Positions 25,662 through 34,600 of a stretch of 64,000 bases of DNA are shown here, in pieces. Every line of letters starts with the position of its first letter. Within the stretch, counting starts at the first letter, position 1. The DNA lies in contig NZ_OZ245005.1 of the NCBI RefSeq assembly GCF_965223525.1, positions 682,001 through 746,000 of the forward strand, written 5' to 3'. A program made the position numbers and the translations under genes. The stretch is from Leptofilum sp965223525. GTDB lineage: Bacteria; Chloroflexota; Anaerolineae; Promineifilales; Promineifilaceae. A model generated the notes under the pieces. The model made no database searches. It was not told where the DNA came from and saw only the letters and a program-made list of their open reading frames with translations.

Positions 25662-26451
25662 ACTGACTCGGCGTTTTTGGCTGCGGTTGGTGGTCGCAGC
25701 AATTTTTCTCCTGCCGCTTATCTGGCTGCTTACGGCGGCGTTGCACCCAGTGGGACGGCCGTTACCCACAAGCCTCACCTTTTCCCTCGACCTAACATTA
25801 CAAAATTTTCGCCGCGTCTGGGAACTGGTACCCTTTGGTCGCTTCACCCTCAACTCGCTGCTGGTGGTACTTTTGGCCGTGCCGCTGACGCTGATCACTA
25901 GCAGTTGGGCAGGCTTTGGCATGGCACAACTGCCCAAGCCAAGCCAACGCCGCTGGATTGTCCTCTCGTTGGCGGTACTGATGGTACCGGGAGTAGCGCT
26001 CTGGGTCACGCGCTTTTTGCTTTACACGCGCCTGGGCTGGTACGATTCCATTTTGGCACTCATTGCCCCCGCCTTCATGGGCAGTAGTCCCTTTTTTGTG
26101 CTGATGTTTTACCGCGCGTTCCGCCGCATTCCCACCGCTATTTATGAAGCGGCGCGGCTGGAAGGCAGTGGCGTGCTGGCAAGCTGGTGGCAGATTGGTT
26201 TACCGTCGGCGCGACCAACGGCCGTTGGCGTGGCCATCCTCTCATTTGTGCTGTACTGGGGGGATTTTGTGTCGCCGCTGCTTTACTTGCGCTCAGAGAG
26301 CCGCTACACGCTGCCCATCGCTTTACAGCTTCTGCAGCAGCTTACTCTCTCAGATTGGCCGTTGTTGATGGCCGGGGCAGTGTTGGCAACGGCCGTACCT
26401 GTTGGGCTCTTTTTGCTGTTGCAGCCCTATTTTGCCCGATTAGGTCATTAG
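25651..26451 (+). CDS. Sugar ABC transporter permease, MalG/UgpE type
   Basis: The preferred start is TTG at 25651: CGGAGGAGA stands just upstream, and translation then begins FFRLTRRFW followed by the first helix. An ATG at 25591 would add 20 unusual residues. The 266-residue protein has the EAA loop YEAARLEGSGVLASWWQIGLP and six helices. It overlaps the MalF-type gene, showing translational coupling. The binding protein of the system is probably the gene at 28245, about 1.8 kb downstream. Confidence 0.88.
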   Translation: MFFRLTRRFWLRLVVAAIFLLPLIWLLTAALHPVGRPLPTSLTFSLDLTLQNFRRVWELVPFGRFTLNSLLVVLLAVPLTLITSSWAGFGMAQLPKPSQRRWIVLSLAVLMVPGVALWVTRFLLYTRLGWYDSILALIAPAFMGSSPFFVLMFYRAFRRIPTAIYEAARLEGSGVLASWWQIGLPSARPTAVGVAILSFVLYWGDFVSPLLYLRSESRYTLPIALQLLQQLTLSDWPLLMAGAVLATAVPVGLFLLLQPYFARLGH

Positions 26452-26519
26452 CTAATTCAGTGAAATACATTACAAATGGGATCAACGCACAATGTCGGCA
26501 CATATTTTAGGATATTGAG

Positions 26520-26873
26520 ATGGAACTTAATGCTAATCAAGTTGAAAACTTGTATTTATCAAGCCAAGAATTTTTGAAAATGGTTGAGAGTTTCCCTTTC
26601 AACGGTACTCCATCAGAATTTATGGCTAATGCTAGAAGCATAATTAGAGATAGGCATATCGCTAAAGTTACAGATCGAAGTGTACGAGTATGCTTTTTAG
26701 AAAATCTCCAAGTGATCTATTTTTATAATTTGGGCTTTGGAACAAAAATTCATAACGGTAAAGAAGTTTTCACAGCATCTTATGGGAGTATAGAAGTTGT
26801 CGCTGCACCATTAGATCGAATATCAAGATATATTTTGATTACAGATTCGAAAATTGGAAAAATTATATTATAG
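26520..26873 (+). CDS. AT-rich hypothetical protein
   Basis: A 117-residue protein with no signal peptide or family I can name. It is predicted mixed alpha/beta (RSVRVCFLENLQVIYFYNLGFG). Codon use is much more AT-rich than the flanking permease and phosphoesterase genes, and it has no ACGGCCGT copy. With the next small gene it interrupts what looks like one ABC importer locus, so lateral acquisition is likely. Confidence 0.6.
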   Translation: MELNANQVENLYLSSQEFLKMVESFPFNGTPSEFMANARSIIRDRHIAKVTDRSVRVCFLENLQVIYFYNLGFGTKIHNGKEVFTASYGSIEVVAAPLDRISRYILITDSKIGKIIL

Positions 26874-26884
26874 GTTGGTGGTCA

Positions 26885-27214
26885 TTGTTACGTCAGGGAC
26901 TTGAATCCTACGGATGGAAATTTTCGGCAGATACGGCCGTTCCTACCTCAAATGACTCACCTTTTACCCCCGAAGAACGTAAATATCGGAGCGAGTTGTT
27001 GAATATCCTGAAACAGCATTTTAATAATGAAGAAGATTTGAGGACATTGTATTTTGAACTTGGTTGGATGTATAGTCAGTTTGAATCTGGTGGTATAGAT
27101 ACTCAAGCGCGGGCTTTAGTCGAGAAATATTTTAGAGAAGGCCAACAAAATGAATTGGTTGATTTGATAGTCCAACACCGACCAAAAATCAAATTGCCAA
27201 AACCACCAGAATAA
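26885..27214 (+). CDS. Small protein with an effector-associated (EAD-like) adaptor domain
   Basis: A 109-residue product from a TTG start (26885); no ATG is available before the conserved part. Residues 42-102 (LRTLYFELGWMY, then ARALVEKYFREG and ELVDLIVQHRP) match the pattern of EAD-type death-like adaptor domains: ELRxLCFDLGxxY, then KxRELVxYxxRRGRLxEL. These small helical domains bring effectors and STAND or TIR-type sensors together by homotypic contact. Here it stands nearly alone after an AT-rich hypothetical gene, perhaps a two-gene module. The domain call is pattern recognition, not a search. Confidence 0.5.
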   Translation: MLRQGLESYGWKFSADTAVPTSNDSPFTPEERKYRSELLNILKQHFNNEEDLRTLYFELGWMYSQFESGGIDTQARALVEKYFREGQQNELVDLIVQHRPKIKLPKPPE

Positions 27215-27263
27215 GAGAAAAATGGTATGGTTGGTAAGATACCAGCCGCACCGTGAAAGGAAT

Positions 27264-28235
27264 ATGATTTTTAAACACTGGCGTTGGTTGTTGGGAGCCT
27301 TATTGGGAACAGCCGCAACGGCCATCATCTTCATCATGTTCTGGCGTGAACCCAACCAGGTTTATCAGATTGACACTGTGCTGGCGGGGGATGCCGCCTG
27401 CGTGGGAACAACTACCTTTGCCGTCATTGGCGATTATGGCGATGCGGGCCAGCCGGAGGCAGATGTTGCTAATTTGATACATAGCTGGAATGTGGATTAT
27501 GTACTAACCACCGGAGACAACAACTATCCCGACGGTGAAGCCAGCACCATTGATGAGAATATCGGCCAATATTACCAGCAACACATTGGCAATTACGGCG
27601 GCAGCTACGGTACCGGTTCTGTGGAGAACCGCTTCTTCCCCACACCGGGCAACCACGATTGGAACACAGGCACCCTGCAACCATATCTGGATTATTTCAC
27701 CCTGCCTGGCAATGAGCGTTATTACGACATTGAACTCGGCCCTGTGCATCTTTTTGCCCTAGATAGTGACCCCCATGAGCCAGACGGCCGTACCGCCACC
27801 TCCATCCAAGCCACCTGGCTTCAAACCCAACTGAACGCCAGTGCCGCCCCCTGGAAACTGGTGACGCTGCACCATCCACCCTACTCATCTTCCAGCGTGC
27901 ATGGTTCTATGCTCGATTTGCAGTGGCCGTTTGCAGCTTGGGGAGCAACGGCCGTACTCGCTGGGCATGACCACACCTATGAGCGCATCCACAAAGACGG
28001 CATTCTCTACTTTGTCAACGGGCTGGGCGGGCGCAGCATTTACAGCCTGGGCAGCCCAATAGCAGGCTCGGCCGTGCGCTACAATCTGGATTATGGCGCA
28101 ATGCGGCTGGAAGCAAGCCTAACCTGCCTCACCTTTAGCTTTTACAGTCGCACGGGTAGCCTCATAGACAGTATCACGCTGTACAAGAACGACCATTTTA
28201 GCAACCATCTTTTTCTGCCTCTAACCGCCAAATAG
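27264..28235 (+). CDS. Secreted metallophosphoesterase (purple acid phosphatase-like)
   Basis: Start at Met 27264 after AAAGGA; a signal-anchor helix follows (WLLGALLGTAATAIIFIMF). The 323-residue protein has the calcineurin-like metal motifs: GDYGD, TTGDNNY, PGNHDW, TLHHPPY and AGHDHTYER. It should hydrolyse phosphate esters outside the membrane. Its last residues HLFLPLTAK match the tail of the large propeller protein (YLPITTK). It sits between the ABC permeases and the binding protein, so scavenging of phosphorylated sugars is a reasonable inference. Confidence 0.88.
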   Translation: MIFKHWRWLLGALLGTAATAIIFIMFWREPNQVYQIDTVLAGDAACVGTTTFAVIGDYGDAGQPEADVANLIHSWNVDYVLTTGDNNYPDGEASTIDENIGQYYQQHIGNYGGSYGTGSVENRFFPTPGNHDWNTGTLQPYLDYFTLPGNERYYDIELGPVHLFALDSDPHEPDGRTATSIQATWLQTQLNASAAPWKLVTLHHPPYSSSSVHGSMLDLQWPFAAWGATAVLAGHDHTYERIHKDGILYFVNGLGGRSIYSLGSPIAGSAVRYNLDYGAMRLEASLTCLTFSFYSRTGSLIDSITLYKNDHFSNHLFLPLTAK

Positions 28236-28244
28236 GCAACAAAA

Positions 28245-29603
28245 GTGAGATTCAATCAATCTATGATCCAAAATAGTTTTCCTTTGAAAATATTGCGTGT
28301 TGCGTATTGCGTAAATTTTGCTCGTAATACGCAATACGTAATACATTATTTGCTATTTAGCAGTCTGATGCTTCTGTCGGTTAGCTGCTCACCCGCTCAG
28401 GAAAGCGTCAGCTTCATGGTGTTTGGCGATCCGGCCGAACGGCAGGCCTATCTCGATTTGGTAGCCGCCTTTGAAGACGCACATCTAGAGATCAACATTG
28501 AAGTGACGCACATCCCCTCGCCACGCGATTATCGTGACCGTCTGGCCACCGAATTTGCCGCCGGGTCACCGCCAGACGTGACCCTGATGAATTATCGCCG
28601 CTATGGTGCGTTTGTGGCCAACGGCTTGCTAGAACCCGTCGGTCCTTTTTTGGCCGAAAGCGATCTCATCCAGCCAGCAGATTTTTACCCAATTACCATT
28701 GACGCCTTTACCTGGAACGGTGAAATCACCTGCATTCCACAAAATATCTCCAGCTTGGTGGTGTACTACAATCAAGAGATGTTCGATGCGGCGAGCATCC
28801 CTTACCCGGCAGATGATTGGACGTGGGATGATTTTGTAAAAACGGCCGTTACACTCACCCAAGATTTTGATAACGACGGCATGATTGACCAGTACGGCCT
28901 CGGCGTTGAGCCCTCACTGTACCGGCTGGCTCCGTTTGTGTGGCAAAACGGTGGCCCCATTGCCAACAGCGACGAATTCCCCACCCGACTGACGATCACC
29001 CGGCCACCGTCGCAGGCGGCGCTGCAATGGTTTGTGGATTTGCGGCAGGTGCATGGCGTGGTGCCAAATCGCGTGGAAGAAGCAGCGCAGGAAAGCGAGA
29101 GCCGCTTCATTGGCGGCAGCACCGCTATGTTCCTGAACAGCCGCCGGGGAACGCCCACTTACCGTGAAATTGAAGATTTTGTTTGGGACGTGGCTCCCTT
29201 GCCTCGCAACCAGGAAGTGGCTGGCGTGCTGCACAGCGACGCCTACTGCCTCTCTAGCACCACAGAAAACAAGGATGCGGCCTGGATGTTTATCGAGTTT
29301 GCTAATTCGCTCACCGGACAAGCCATTATTGCGGGCAGCGGCCGTACCGTGCCATCCCTCATCGCCGTCGCAGAATCGGATGCGTTTTTGGATCCAAATC
29401 AGCTCCCTGCCCGCAGCCGGGTTTGGTTGAATACGGCCGTTACGCTACGCCTCGTTCCCATCATCAGTACCTGGGAAGAAATTGAAAGCACCGCCAGCGA
29501 AGAGATCGAACGCGCCTTCTACGGCGACATTTCGGTGGAAGAGGCCGCGTTTTTAATAGATAGTCGAACCGAAGAATATTTTCGCCTCGGCATTAGTCGT
29601 TAA
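28245..29603 (+). CDS. Sugar ABC transporter substrate-binding lipoprotein
   Basis: The mature protein begins at the Cys of LLSVSC (about residue 48), then shows the family-1 binding fold (FMVFGDPAERQAYLDLVAAFE, cut short here; SPPDVTLMNY; GGSTAMFLNSRRG). It should deliver a sugar to the permeases at 24753-26451. The start is uncertain: the GTG at 28245 or ATG at 28263 gives an unusually long signal region, because codons 18-34 are made from an inverted-repeat element (28297-28344). No good ribosome site is seen. Confidence 0.85.
   Translation: MRFNQSMIQNSFPLKILRVAYCVNFARNTQYVIHYLLFSSLMLLSVSCSPAQESVSFMVFGDPAERQAYLDLVAAFEDAHLEINIEVTHIPSPRDYRDRLATEFAAGSPPDVTLMNYRRYGAFVANGLLEPVGPFLAESDLIQPADFYPITIDAFTWNGEITCIPQNISSLVVYYNQEMFDAASIPYPADDWTWDDFVKTAVTLTQDFDNDGMIDQYGLGVEPSLYRLAPFVWQNGGPIANSDEFPTRLTITRPPSQAALQWFVDLRQVHGVVPNRVEEAAQESESRFIGGSTAMFLNSRRGTPTYREIEDFVWDVAPLPRNQEVAGVLHSDAYCLSSTTENKDAAWMFIEFANSLTGQAIIAGSGRTVPSLIAVAESDAFLDPNQLPARSRVWLNTAVTLRLVPIISTWEEIESTASEEIERAFYGDISVEEAAFLIDSRTEEYFRLGISR
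28297..28344. repeat. TGCGTATTGCGTA inverted repeat in the signal-peptide codons
   Basis: Arms 28297-28313 and 28328-28344 are complementary at 15 of 17 positions. The repeat overlaps the 5' coding part of the binding-protein gene and lengthens its N-terminus, or else marks that the true start lies downstream. Confidence 0.6.
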
Positions 29604-29612
29604 GTTTTTTTT

Positions 29613-29672
29613 GCCACAGAGGACACAGAGATAAAAGAGAAAAATCTCATGTTCCTCTGTGCCCTCTGTGGC
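29613..29672. repeat. CACAGAG-type hairpin repeat
   Basis: GCCACAGAGGACACAGAG (29613-29630) faces CTCTGTGCCCTCTGTGGC (29655-29672), a nearly perfect stem. Same family as 2870-2936 and 35639-35729. It may end transcription of the binding-protein gene but lacks a T-run. Confidence 0.7.
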
Positions 29673-29748
29673 TATCAATCCTACGATTTGCCTCTGGAAC
29701 CGAAGTCCTGCTTGATTCTTTTTGGTGTACTGGGTTATAGTCTGGAAC

Positions 29749-30684
29749 ATGAGCAATTTAGACCAAATTACGGCCGTTCTCCGCACAGACACGGGCCAAG
29801 TCCGTGACCACAACGAAGATTTTGTCTCCTATTGGCAACCCAGTAACGCAGAAGAAGAACAGAAGCACGGTTGGCTCTACATCGTCGCCGACGGTGTGGG
29901 TGGCGCAGATGCTGGTGAGGTTGCCAGCGAGATGACCTCGCAGCAAACCATCGAGCATTATTTGGCGCACGAAGATGAGCCAGATTGGGGAAAACGATTG
30001 CTCAACGCCATGCACGCAGCCAATTCTGAGCTGCGCCAATTTGTGCTAGAGCGGAACGATAACAGTCGCATGGCGACCACGATGGTAGCGGCCGTTCTGC
30101 AAGAAAACCATGCCTACATCTCCAACGTAGGGGACAGTCGGGGCTATTTGTGGCGAGACGGCCGTATCCAGCAAATTACCAAAGATCAGAGCCTGGTAGC
30201 CAAGCTGGTGGAAGAAGGAGCCATCACCGAAGAAGAAGCCCAGTTCCATCCCCGCCGCAACGTCATTCTCTACAGCCTCGGCTCCGAACGCTCCCCGCAA
30301 ATTGATCTATTTGAGCAAGAACTGGAACCTGACGACATGCTGCTGCTTTGTTCCGATGGCCTCACCCGGCACGTACTCGATGAAGAAATCGCGCTAGTGA
30401 TGGCTGAAAATGAGCCTGGCGAAGCCACAGATATCCTCATCCACCGCGCCAACGAGCGTGGCGGTGAGGACAATATTTCTGTGGCGATTATTCGGTATGC
30501 GGGCAGTACGGCCGTTGCGCCTCAAAAATCTGCACAGCCCAACAAAACATCCCTGGTGGTTGCCGCCGGCCAACCTGCCACTCAGCAAACCACAAGTCGC
30601 CCTGCCCTCTGGATATACACCCTCGCCCTGGGGCTCGTCCAAGCCTTGCTCATATTTCTGGTTTGGTTTCTACTCCGTGTATAA
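29749..30684 (+). CDS. PP2C-type serine/threonine phosphatase with C-terminal membrane anchor
   Basis: Start at Met 29749 (MSNLDQIT). The 311-residue protein has the bacterial PP2C/Stp motifs: TDTGQVRDHNED, VADGVGG, NVGDSRGYLWRDG, and the late SDGLT and GGEDNISV with metal-binding Asp residues. A Pro/Gln-rich linker leads to one C-terminal helix (ALGLVQALLIFLVWFLL), so the catalytic part is cytosolic and membrane-tethered. It probably opposes Hanks-type kinases; none is in the window. Confidence 0.9.
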   Translation: MSNLDQITAVLRTDTGQVRDHNEDFVSYWQPSNAEEEQKHGWLYIVADGVGGADAGEVASEMTSQQTIEHYLAHEDEPDWGKRLLNAMHAANSELRQFVLERNDNSRMATTMVAAVLQENHAYISNVGDSRGYLWRDGRIQQITKDQSLVAKLVEEGAITEEEAQFHPRRNVILYSLGSERSPQIDLFEQELEPDDMLLLCSDGLTRHVLDEEIALVMAENEPGEATDILIHRANERGGEDNISVAIIRYAGSTAVAPQKSAQPNKTSLVVAAGQPATQQTTSRPALWIYTLALGLVQALLIFLVWFLLRV

Positions 30685-30861
30685 TAACCTCGTTGTATTC
30701 GTAAGCACCAGAATTTGCCTCACGTTTACGCATTCTAAGCTAGCCACAACTGGTTTTTACAATGTGAACGGCCGTTTCGGAACAAAGATTCGGGAATGAT
30801 TGCCGATTTGCCAAAAAAATTTGCAAGCGCAGAGCGTTTGATATTTCCAAGTTAACATCAT

Positions 30862-30882
30862 CGAGGAGAAAGAGACTCCTCG
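30862..30882 (+). promoter_or_regulatory. Leader hairpin just upstream of the RNase J ribosome site
   Basis: CGAGGAG (30862-30868) pairs with CTCCTCG (30876-30882), 8 bases before the GGAGG ribosome site (30891-30895). Its left arm itself carries an AGGAG decoy. It could be a cleavage or autoregulation site in the rnj leader; this is inference. Confidence 0.35.
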
Positions 30883-30899
30883 TTACATTCGGAGGTTTT

Positions 30900-32540
30900 A
30901 TGAGCGACAAAATTCGCATCACCCCCCTGGGCGGATGCGGGGAAATTGGCAAAAACATGACTGCCGTTGAATACGAAGATGAAATTGTCATCATTGATGC
31001 CGGCATCATGTTCCCCCAAAACGATATGCTGGGGGTAGATGCCATTATTCCAGATTACCAATATTTAATGGACAAGCTAGACAACATCGCCGCTGTCCTC
31101 ATCACCCACGGTCATGAAGACCACGTAGGCGCACTGCCCCACGTCATGCGCCACATTGATGCCCCCATTTACGCCACCCCGCTCACCATTGGCCTGATTG
31201 ATGTCAAAATGCGGCGGTCGGGCTTGAAAAAAAACATAGAGCTTATCACCTTTGAAGCCGGAGATATATTTCAAGTCGGTCAACATTTCACCATCGAGCC
31301 GTTCCACGTAGCCCACAGCATCCCCGATTGTGTCGGCTTTGGCATTACCACCCCCGCTGGGCTCATCGTACACACGGGCGACTACAAGTTTGACCACACC
31401 CCCGCCGACGGCTGGCCCCCAGATTTTGCCAAGCTAGCCGAATTTTCGCAGCGAGGTGTGCTGTGCCTGCTGGCAGACAGCACCAACGCAGACCGCCCCG
31501 GCTGGACCAAATCTGAAAAAGAAATCGAGGTTGCCTTCGACAAAATGTTCCACGACGCACCGGGACGCATCATCGTCGCCAGCTTTGCCTCGCTTATTTC
31601 CCGCATTCAGTTGGTAGCCGATACCGCCAAAAAATATGAGCGTTATCTGGCTATCACCGGGCGGTCCATGCGAGATAACACCAAAATGGCCATGGAGCTT
31701 GGCTACCTAAACATTGATGAAGCCACCCTCATTGATATTGGCGACATCTCCTCCTTGCGTCCCCAGCGCGTGGTCATTATGGCTACCGGGTCGCAGGGCG
31801 AGCCAGGCGCAGTGATGGGGCGGCTGGCGCGGGGCAACCACAACCGCCTTCAAATTGAAGAAGGGGACACCGTCGTACTGTCTGCCCACACTATCCCCGG
31901 CAACGAGGAGCCTGTACACCGCACGATTAACCAGCTATTTCGGCGCGGAGCCAATGTGCTATACGAAAATATTGCCGATGTGCATGTCTCTGGCCACGCC
32001 AGCCAAGAAGAGATGAAGCTATTGATCAACTTGGTACGCCCCCAATTTTTAGTGCCGATACATGGCGAACTGCGCCACCTAAAACAACACGGTGTTATGG
32101 CGCAAGAGTTGGGCATTCCCGCCGAAGATATTGCCGTCATCGAAAATGGGACACCGATTGAAATTACGCCTGATTCGTTGGATGTACTGCCCCGAATGCG
32201 TGGTGGTTACATCTTTGTGGACGGCGACAGCGTTGGCGAAATTGATTGGCCCGTGCTGCGCGATCGTGACAAATTGGCTCAGAGCGGCCTCTTCTTCGCC
32301 GTTGTGGGTTTGGATGATGCGGGCAAAATGGTAGGACTGCCCGACATCATCTCGCGCGGATTCATTGACCGACGGGATGCAAATGGACTTATTGATGACG
32401 CAAAAGAGACCATTGAGCGTACCGTGAAACAGTTTGATGGACGCGGAAAAAATCTAAACAAGAAGATCGAAGAAGCACTTAGTCGCTTTTTGTATGCCGA
32501 AACAGGTCGCCGACCTATCGTAGAAGTGATCATCAAGTAA
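30900..32540 (+). CDS. rnj: Ribonuclease J
   Basis: A 546-residue metallo-beta-lactamase/beta-CASP RNase. The metal motif HGHEDH (70-75) and the opening PLGGCGEIGKNM are diagnostic, followed by VHTGDYKFD, ATGSQGEP and the beta-CASP HVSGHASQEE and HGELRHL blocks. RNase J has 5'-3' exo- and endonuclease activity and matures mRNA and rRNA in bacteria lacking RNase E. GGAGG precedes the ATG. It is one of the few long genes here without a single ACGGCCGT. Confidence 0.95.
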   Translation: MSDKIRITPLGGCGEIGKNMTAVEYEDEIVIIDAGIMFPQNDMLGVDAIIPDYQYLMDKLDNIAAVLITHGHEDHVGALPHVMRHIDAPIYATPLTIGLIDVKMRRSGLKKNIELITFEAGDIFQVGQHFTIEPFHVAHSIPDCVGFGITTPAGLIVHTGDYKFDHTPADGWPPDFAKLAEFSQRGVLCLLADSTNADRPGWTKSEKEIEVAFDKMFHDAPGRIIVASFASLISRIQLVADTAKKYERYLAITGRSMRDNTKMAMELGYLNIDEATLIDIGDISSLRPQRVVIMATGSQGEPGAVMGRLARGNHNRLQIEEGDTVVLSAHTIPGNEEPVHRTINQLFRRGANVLYENIADVHVSGHASQEEMKLLINLVRPQFLVPIHGELRHLKQHGVMAQELGIPAEDIAVIENGTPIEITPDSLDVLPRMRGGYIFVDGDSVGEIDWPVLRDRDKLAQSGLFFAVVGLDDAGKMVGLPDIISRGFIDRRDANGLIDDAKETIERTVKQFDGRGKNLNKKIEEALSRFLYAETGRRPIVEVIIK

Positions 32541-32546
32541 TCACAA

Positions 32547-33092
32547 ATGTCCAATTCAACGAATATCCCTAAACTTAATGAGGCGTTTTCATTTAACGCA
32601 GATGCCTTAGCCAAAAATCGATCTGGCATTTTGACAGGTGTACAGGTTAAAAGAGTGCAAAAATATCAGCAGGCACGAGGCTGTGGGCAGCGGGCGGCAG
32701 CGATTGCGTTTGGCCTAACGGCCGTTGCATTTTTGGCAGCAGCCCTGTTTTTAGACGCGTCGGGAATTGAAAATGCACGGCCGTTTTTAGTAGGATTTGC
32801 CGGGGGTTTCGGCGGTCTCTTTTTGCTGGCGCTGGCAAGAGATTACTTGTCAGGGCGCGATTTGGCTCAAGGCAAGATTAGCGTCATGGAAGGCAAGGTT
32901 CAGACCTGGTCGAAGGAAGTAAAAACGCCAGACCGTCGTTTAGGAACAGCCTTCTTCTTCAAAATTGGACGTAAAACTTACCAACTGGAAACCGCGCAGC
33001 AGATGGCAACATTGCAACAAAATCAAACGTACCGCTTTTATTTTGTGAAAAACGGCCGTGTCCCCATCATTTTGTCCGTCGAGGAAATTTAG
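32547..33092 (+). CDS. Two-helix membrane protein of unknown function
   Basis: A 181-residue protein starting 6 bases after rnj, so probably co-transcribed. Residues 47-100 form two close hydrophobic helices (AAAIAFGLTAVAFLAAALFL and FLVGFAGGFGGLFLLALA). The C-terminal 75 residues look like a small beta-rich cytosolic domain (KTYQLETAQQMATL, TYRFYFVKNGRVPIIL). I do not recognise a family. Three ACGGCCGT copies occur. Confidence 0.7.
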   Translation: MSNSTNIPKLNEAFSFNADALAKNRSGILTGVQVKRVQKYQQARGCGQRAAAIAFGLTAVAFLAAALFLDASGIENARPFLVGFAGGFGGLFLLALARDYLSGRDLAQGKISVMEGKVQTWSKEVKTPDRRLGTAFFFKIGRKTYQLETAQQMATLQQNQTYRFYFVKNGRVPIILSVEEI

Positions 33093-33197
33093 TATTGCGC
33101 TCCGAAAGTCCGCATTAGATTTTTGACCAAGGCGCAATACTTAAACAGTCCGGCACACTCGACATAATAACGTCATGGGGACTTCTCCCGGACTGAA

Positions 33198-33758
33198 CTA
33201 GTAGGTCGCTATTTCCTCAAGCAGACCAAAATCAAACTGGCTCATGGTAGGCGGCACCTGCCACCAGGGGACTCTAGCTGCGCTTAACGGCCGTTTCAAC
33301 TCAGACGGTCGTTTTATTTTTACTGGTTCCGCAACGCTGCCATCGGGCAGCAAGATGGCGTGGATGGGTGTGCCTTCAGCTAGCGGCATCTGGCGGTTTG
33401 GGTACGCCAAGCAAGGCAGCTTGGCATACAGCTCCAGCTCACGCACAAAGTATTGAGCTTCAGTGCCTTGCTGGTCAAAGCCAAAAATCTCGGCACGGGG
33501 GAATTGGTTGCCATTTTCTTTGATCCATTGGTAAACGGCCGTTCCCCGCACCTCGCCCCCCCAATCGTCAATTAAAAAGCTCGGGAACAGGGGGGCTTCT
33601 GTGCCCATAAGCACGAAGGCAAAGCGCAGATAGAGCAAATTGGCGGCGTCCCGATCTGGTTTGGGATTGGTGAGCAGCAGAGCAGTACGGCCGTTCCGCT
33701 TCGCCTCATTCTCCCACAGCAACCGACCACTCACCCGCTTTGCTACTGCTCTTGTCAT
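33198..33758 (-). CDS. Hypothetical cytosolic protein
   Basis: A 186-residue protein with no membrane segment. It contains strand-like hydrophobic runs (RTALLLTNPKPDRDAANLLYLRFAF shortened here to its two ends, RTALLL and YLRFAF) and a proline-rich C-terminal third. I cannot assign a family. Three palindromes of the ACGGCCGT type suggest a resident gene. It faces right-to-left between rnj and TPR genes with repeats on its upstream side. Confidence 0.6.
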   Translation of the reverse strand: MTRAVAKRVSGRLLWENEAKRNGRTALLLTNPKPDRDAANLLYLRFAFVLMGTEAPLFPSFLIDDWGGEVRGTAVYQWIKENGNQFPRAEIFGFDQQGTEAQYFVRELELYAKLPCLAYPNRQMPLAEGTPIHAILLPDGSVAEPVKIKRPSELKRPLSAARVPWWQVPPTMSQFDFGLLEEIATY

Positions 33759-34068
33759 AAAACCCTCTCGTTCAGTATACGTTTTTTGAATTAGACACTG
33801 ATTTACACAGATTCAGACTGATTTTCTCTCCCATCTGTGTCGAGCACCGTTCATTCCTCGGCGTTACTCAGGACAGGTCTGTGTCTTCTTAATAAATCAA
33901 CTGCGAACATACCAAAACGGCCGTAAACCGACAAGATTCAGGTTGCCAGTTTACCCACCCTTGTTATCATTCAAACATAATCAACAACTGACAACCAACC
34001 TCCCGCAGGTTCTATCCGCAACCAGTGCTTGAGAACAAACCTGAGGGAGGTTCTACAGGAGAAGAACC
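33759..34068. repeat. Gene-free spacer with dispersed repeat and a leader inverted repeat
   Basis: This 310-base gap holds an ACACTGATTTACACAG repeat (about 33795-33815) with a loose complement (CCATCTGTGT near 33832), one ACGGCCGT near 33918, and an inverted repeat 33997-34011/34038-34052 (AACCTCCCGCAGGTT and AACCTGAGGGAGGTT, 14 of 15 paired). The latter lies just before the ribosome site of the TPR gene and might act as a leader structure. Confidence 0.5.
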
Positions 34069-34560
34069 GTGATTGAAGAAACCATCGCCCGCGCCAAAGA
34101 GCTGCGCCGCGACGACGAACTGGAAGCATCTCAAGAACTGCTGCTTGAACTGCTCGCCGAGCATCCCAGCGACCCGCTGGTGCTTTACGAAGTTGGTGGC
34201 TCTTACGACGTCATGGGGGAAGAAAAAGATGCCATTCCCTACTACCAAAAAGCAATTAAGCAAGGGCTAGACGGCGACGATTTGCAGGAATGCTTTGTTT
34301 GCCTGGGCAGCAGCCACCGCAACGTGGGTAACTTTGACGAAGCTGTGGAAATGCTAGAAAAAGCCGTCACCCAATTCCCAGACAACAACAGCGGCAACGT
34401 TTTTCTGGCCTTAGCTTACTACAGCGACGGCCGTGAGGATGAAGCCGTTAGCCTACTGCTCGATCTGCTGCTAAAAACCACCAACGACCAGAACATCCTC
34501 GATTATGCCGACCCGCTCGATTACTACAAAGACAATCTCGACGAAGTCTGGGACGATTAG
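34069..34560 (+). CDS. TPR-repeat protein
   Basis: A 163-residue protein from a GTG start preceded by AGGAGAAG. It is built of about three to four TPR hairpins (LVLYEVGGSYDVMGEEKDAI, SSHRNVGNFDEAVEMLEKAV, LALAYYSDGREDEAVSLLL) and is strongly acidic. TPRs mediate protein contacts; the partner is unknown. It ends 40 bases before the dehydrogenase gene. Confidence 0.82.
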   Translation: MIEETIARAKELRRDDELEASQELLLELLAEHPSDPLVLYEVGGSYDVMGEEKDAIPYYQKAIKQGLDGDDLQECFVCLGSSHRNVGNFDEAVEMLEKAVTQFPDNNSGNVFLALAYYSDGREDEAVSLLLDLLLKTTNDQNILDYADPLDYYKDNLDEVWDD

Positions 34561-34600
34561 AAAACCACAATTAAAACCGACGCTCAAACAGGATTTTGCT

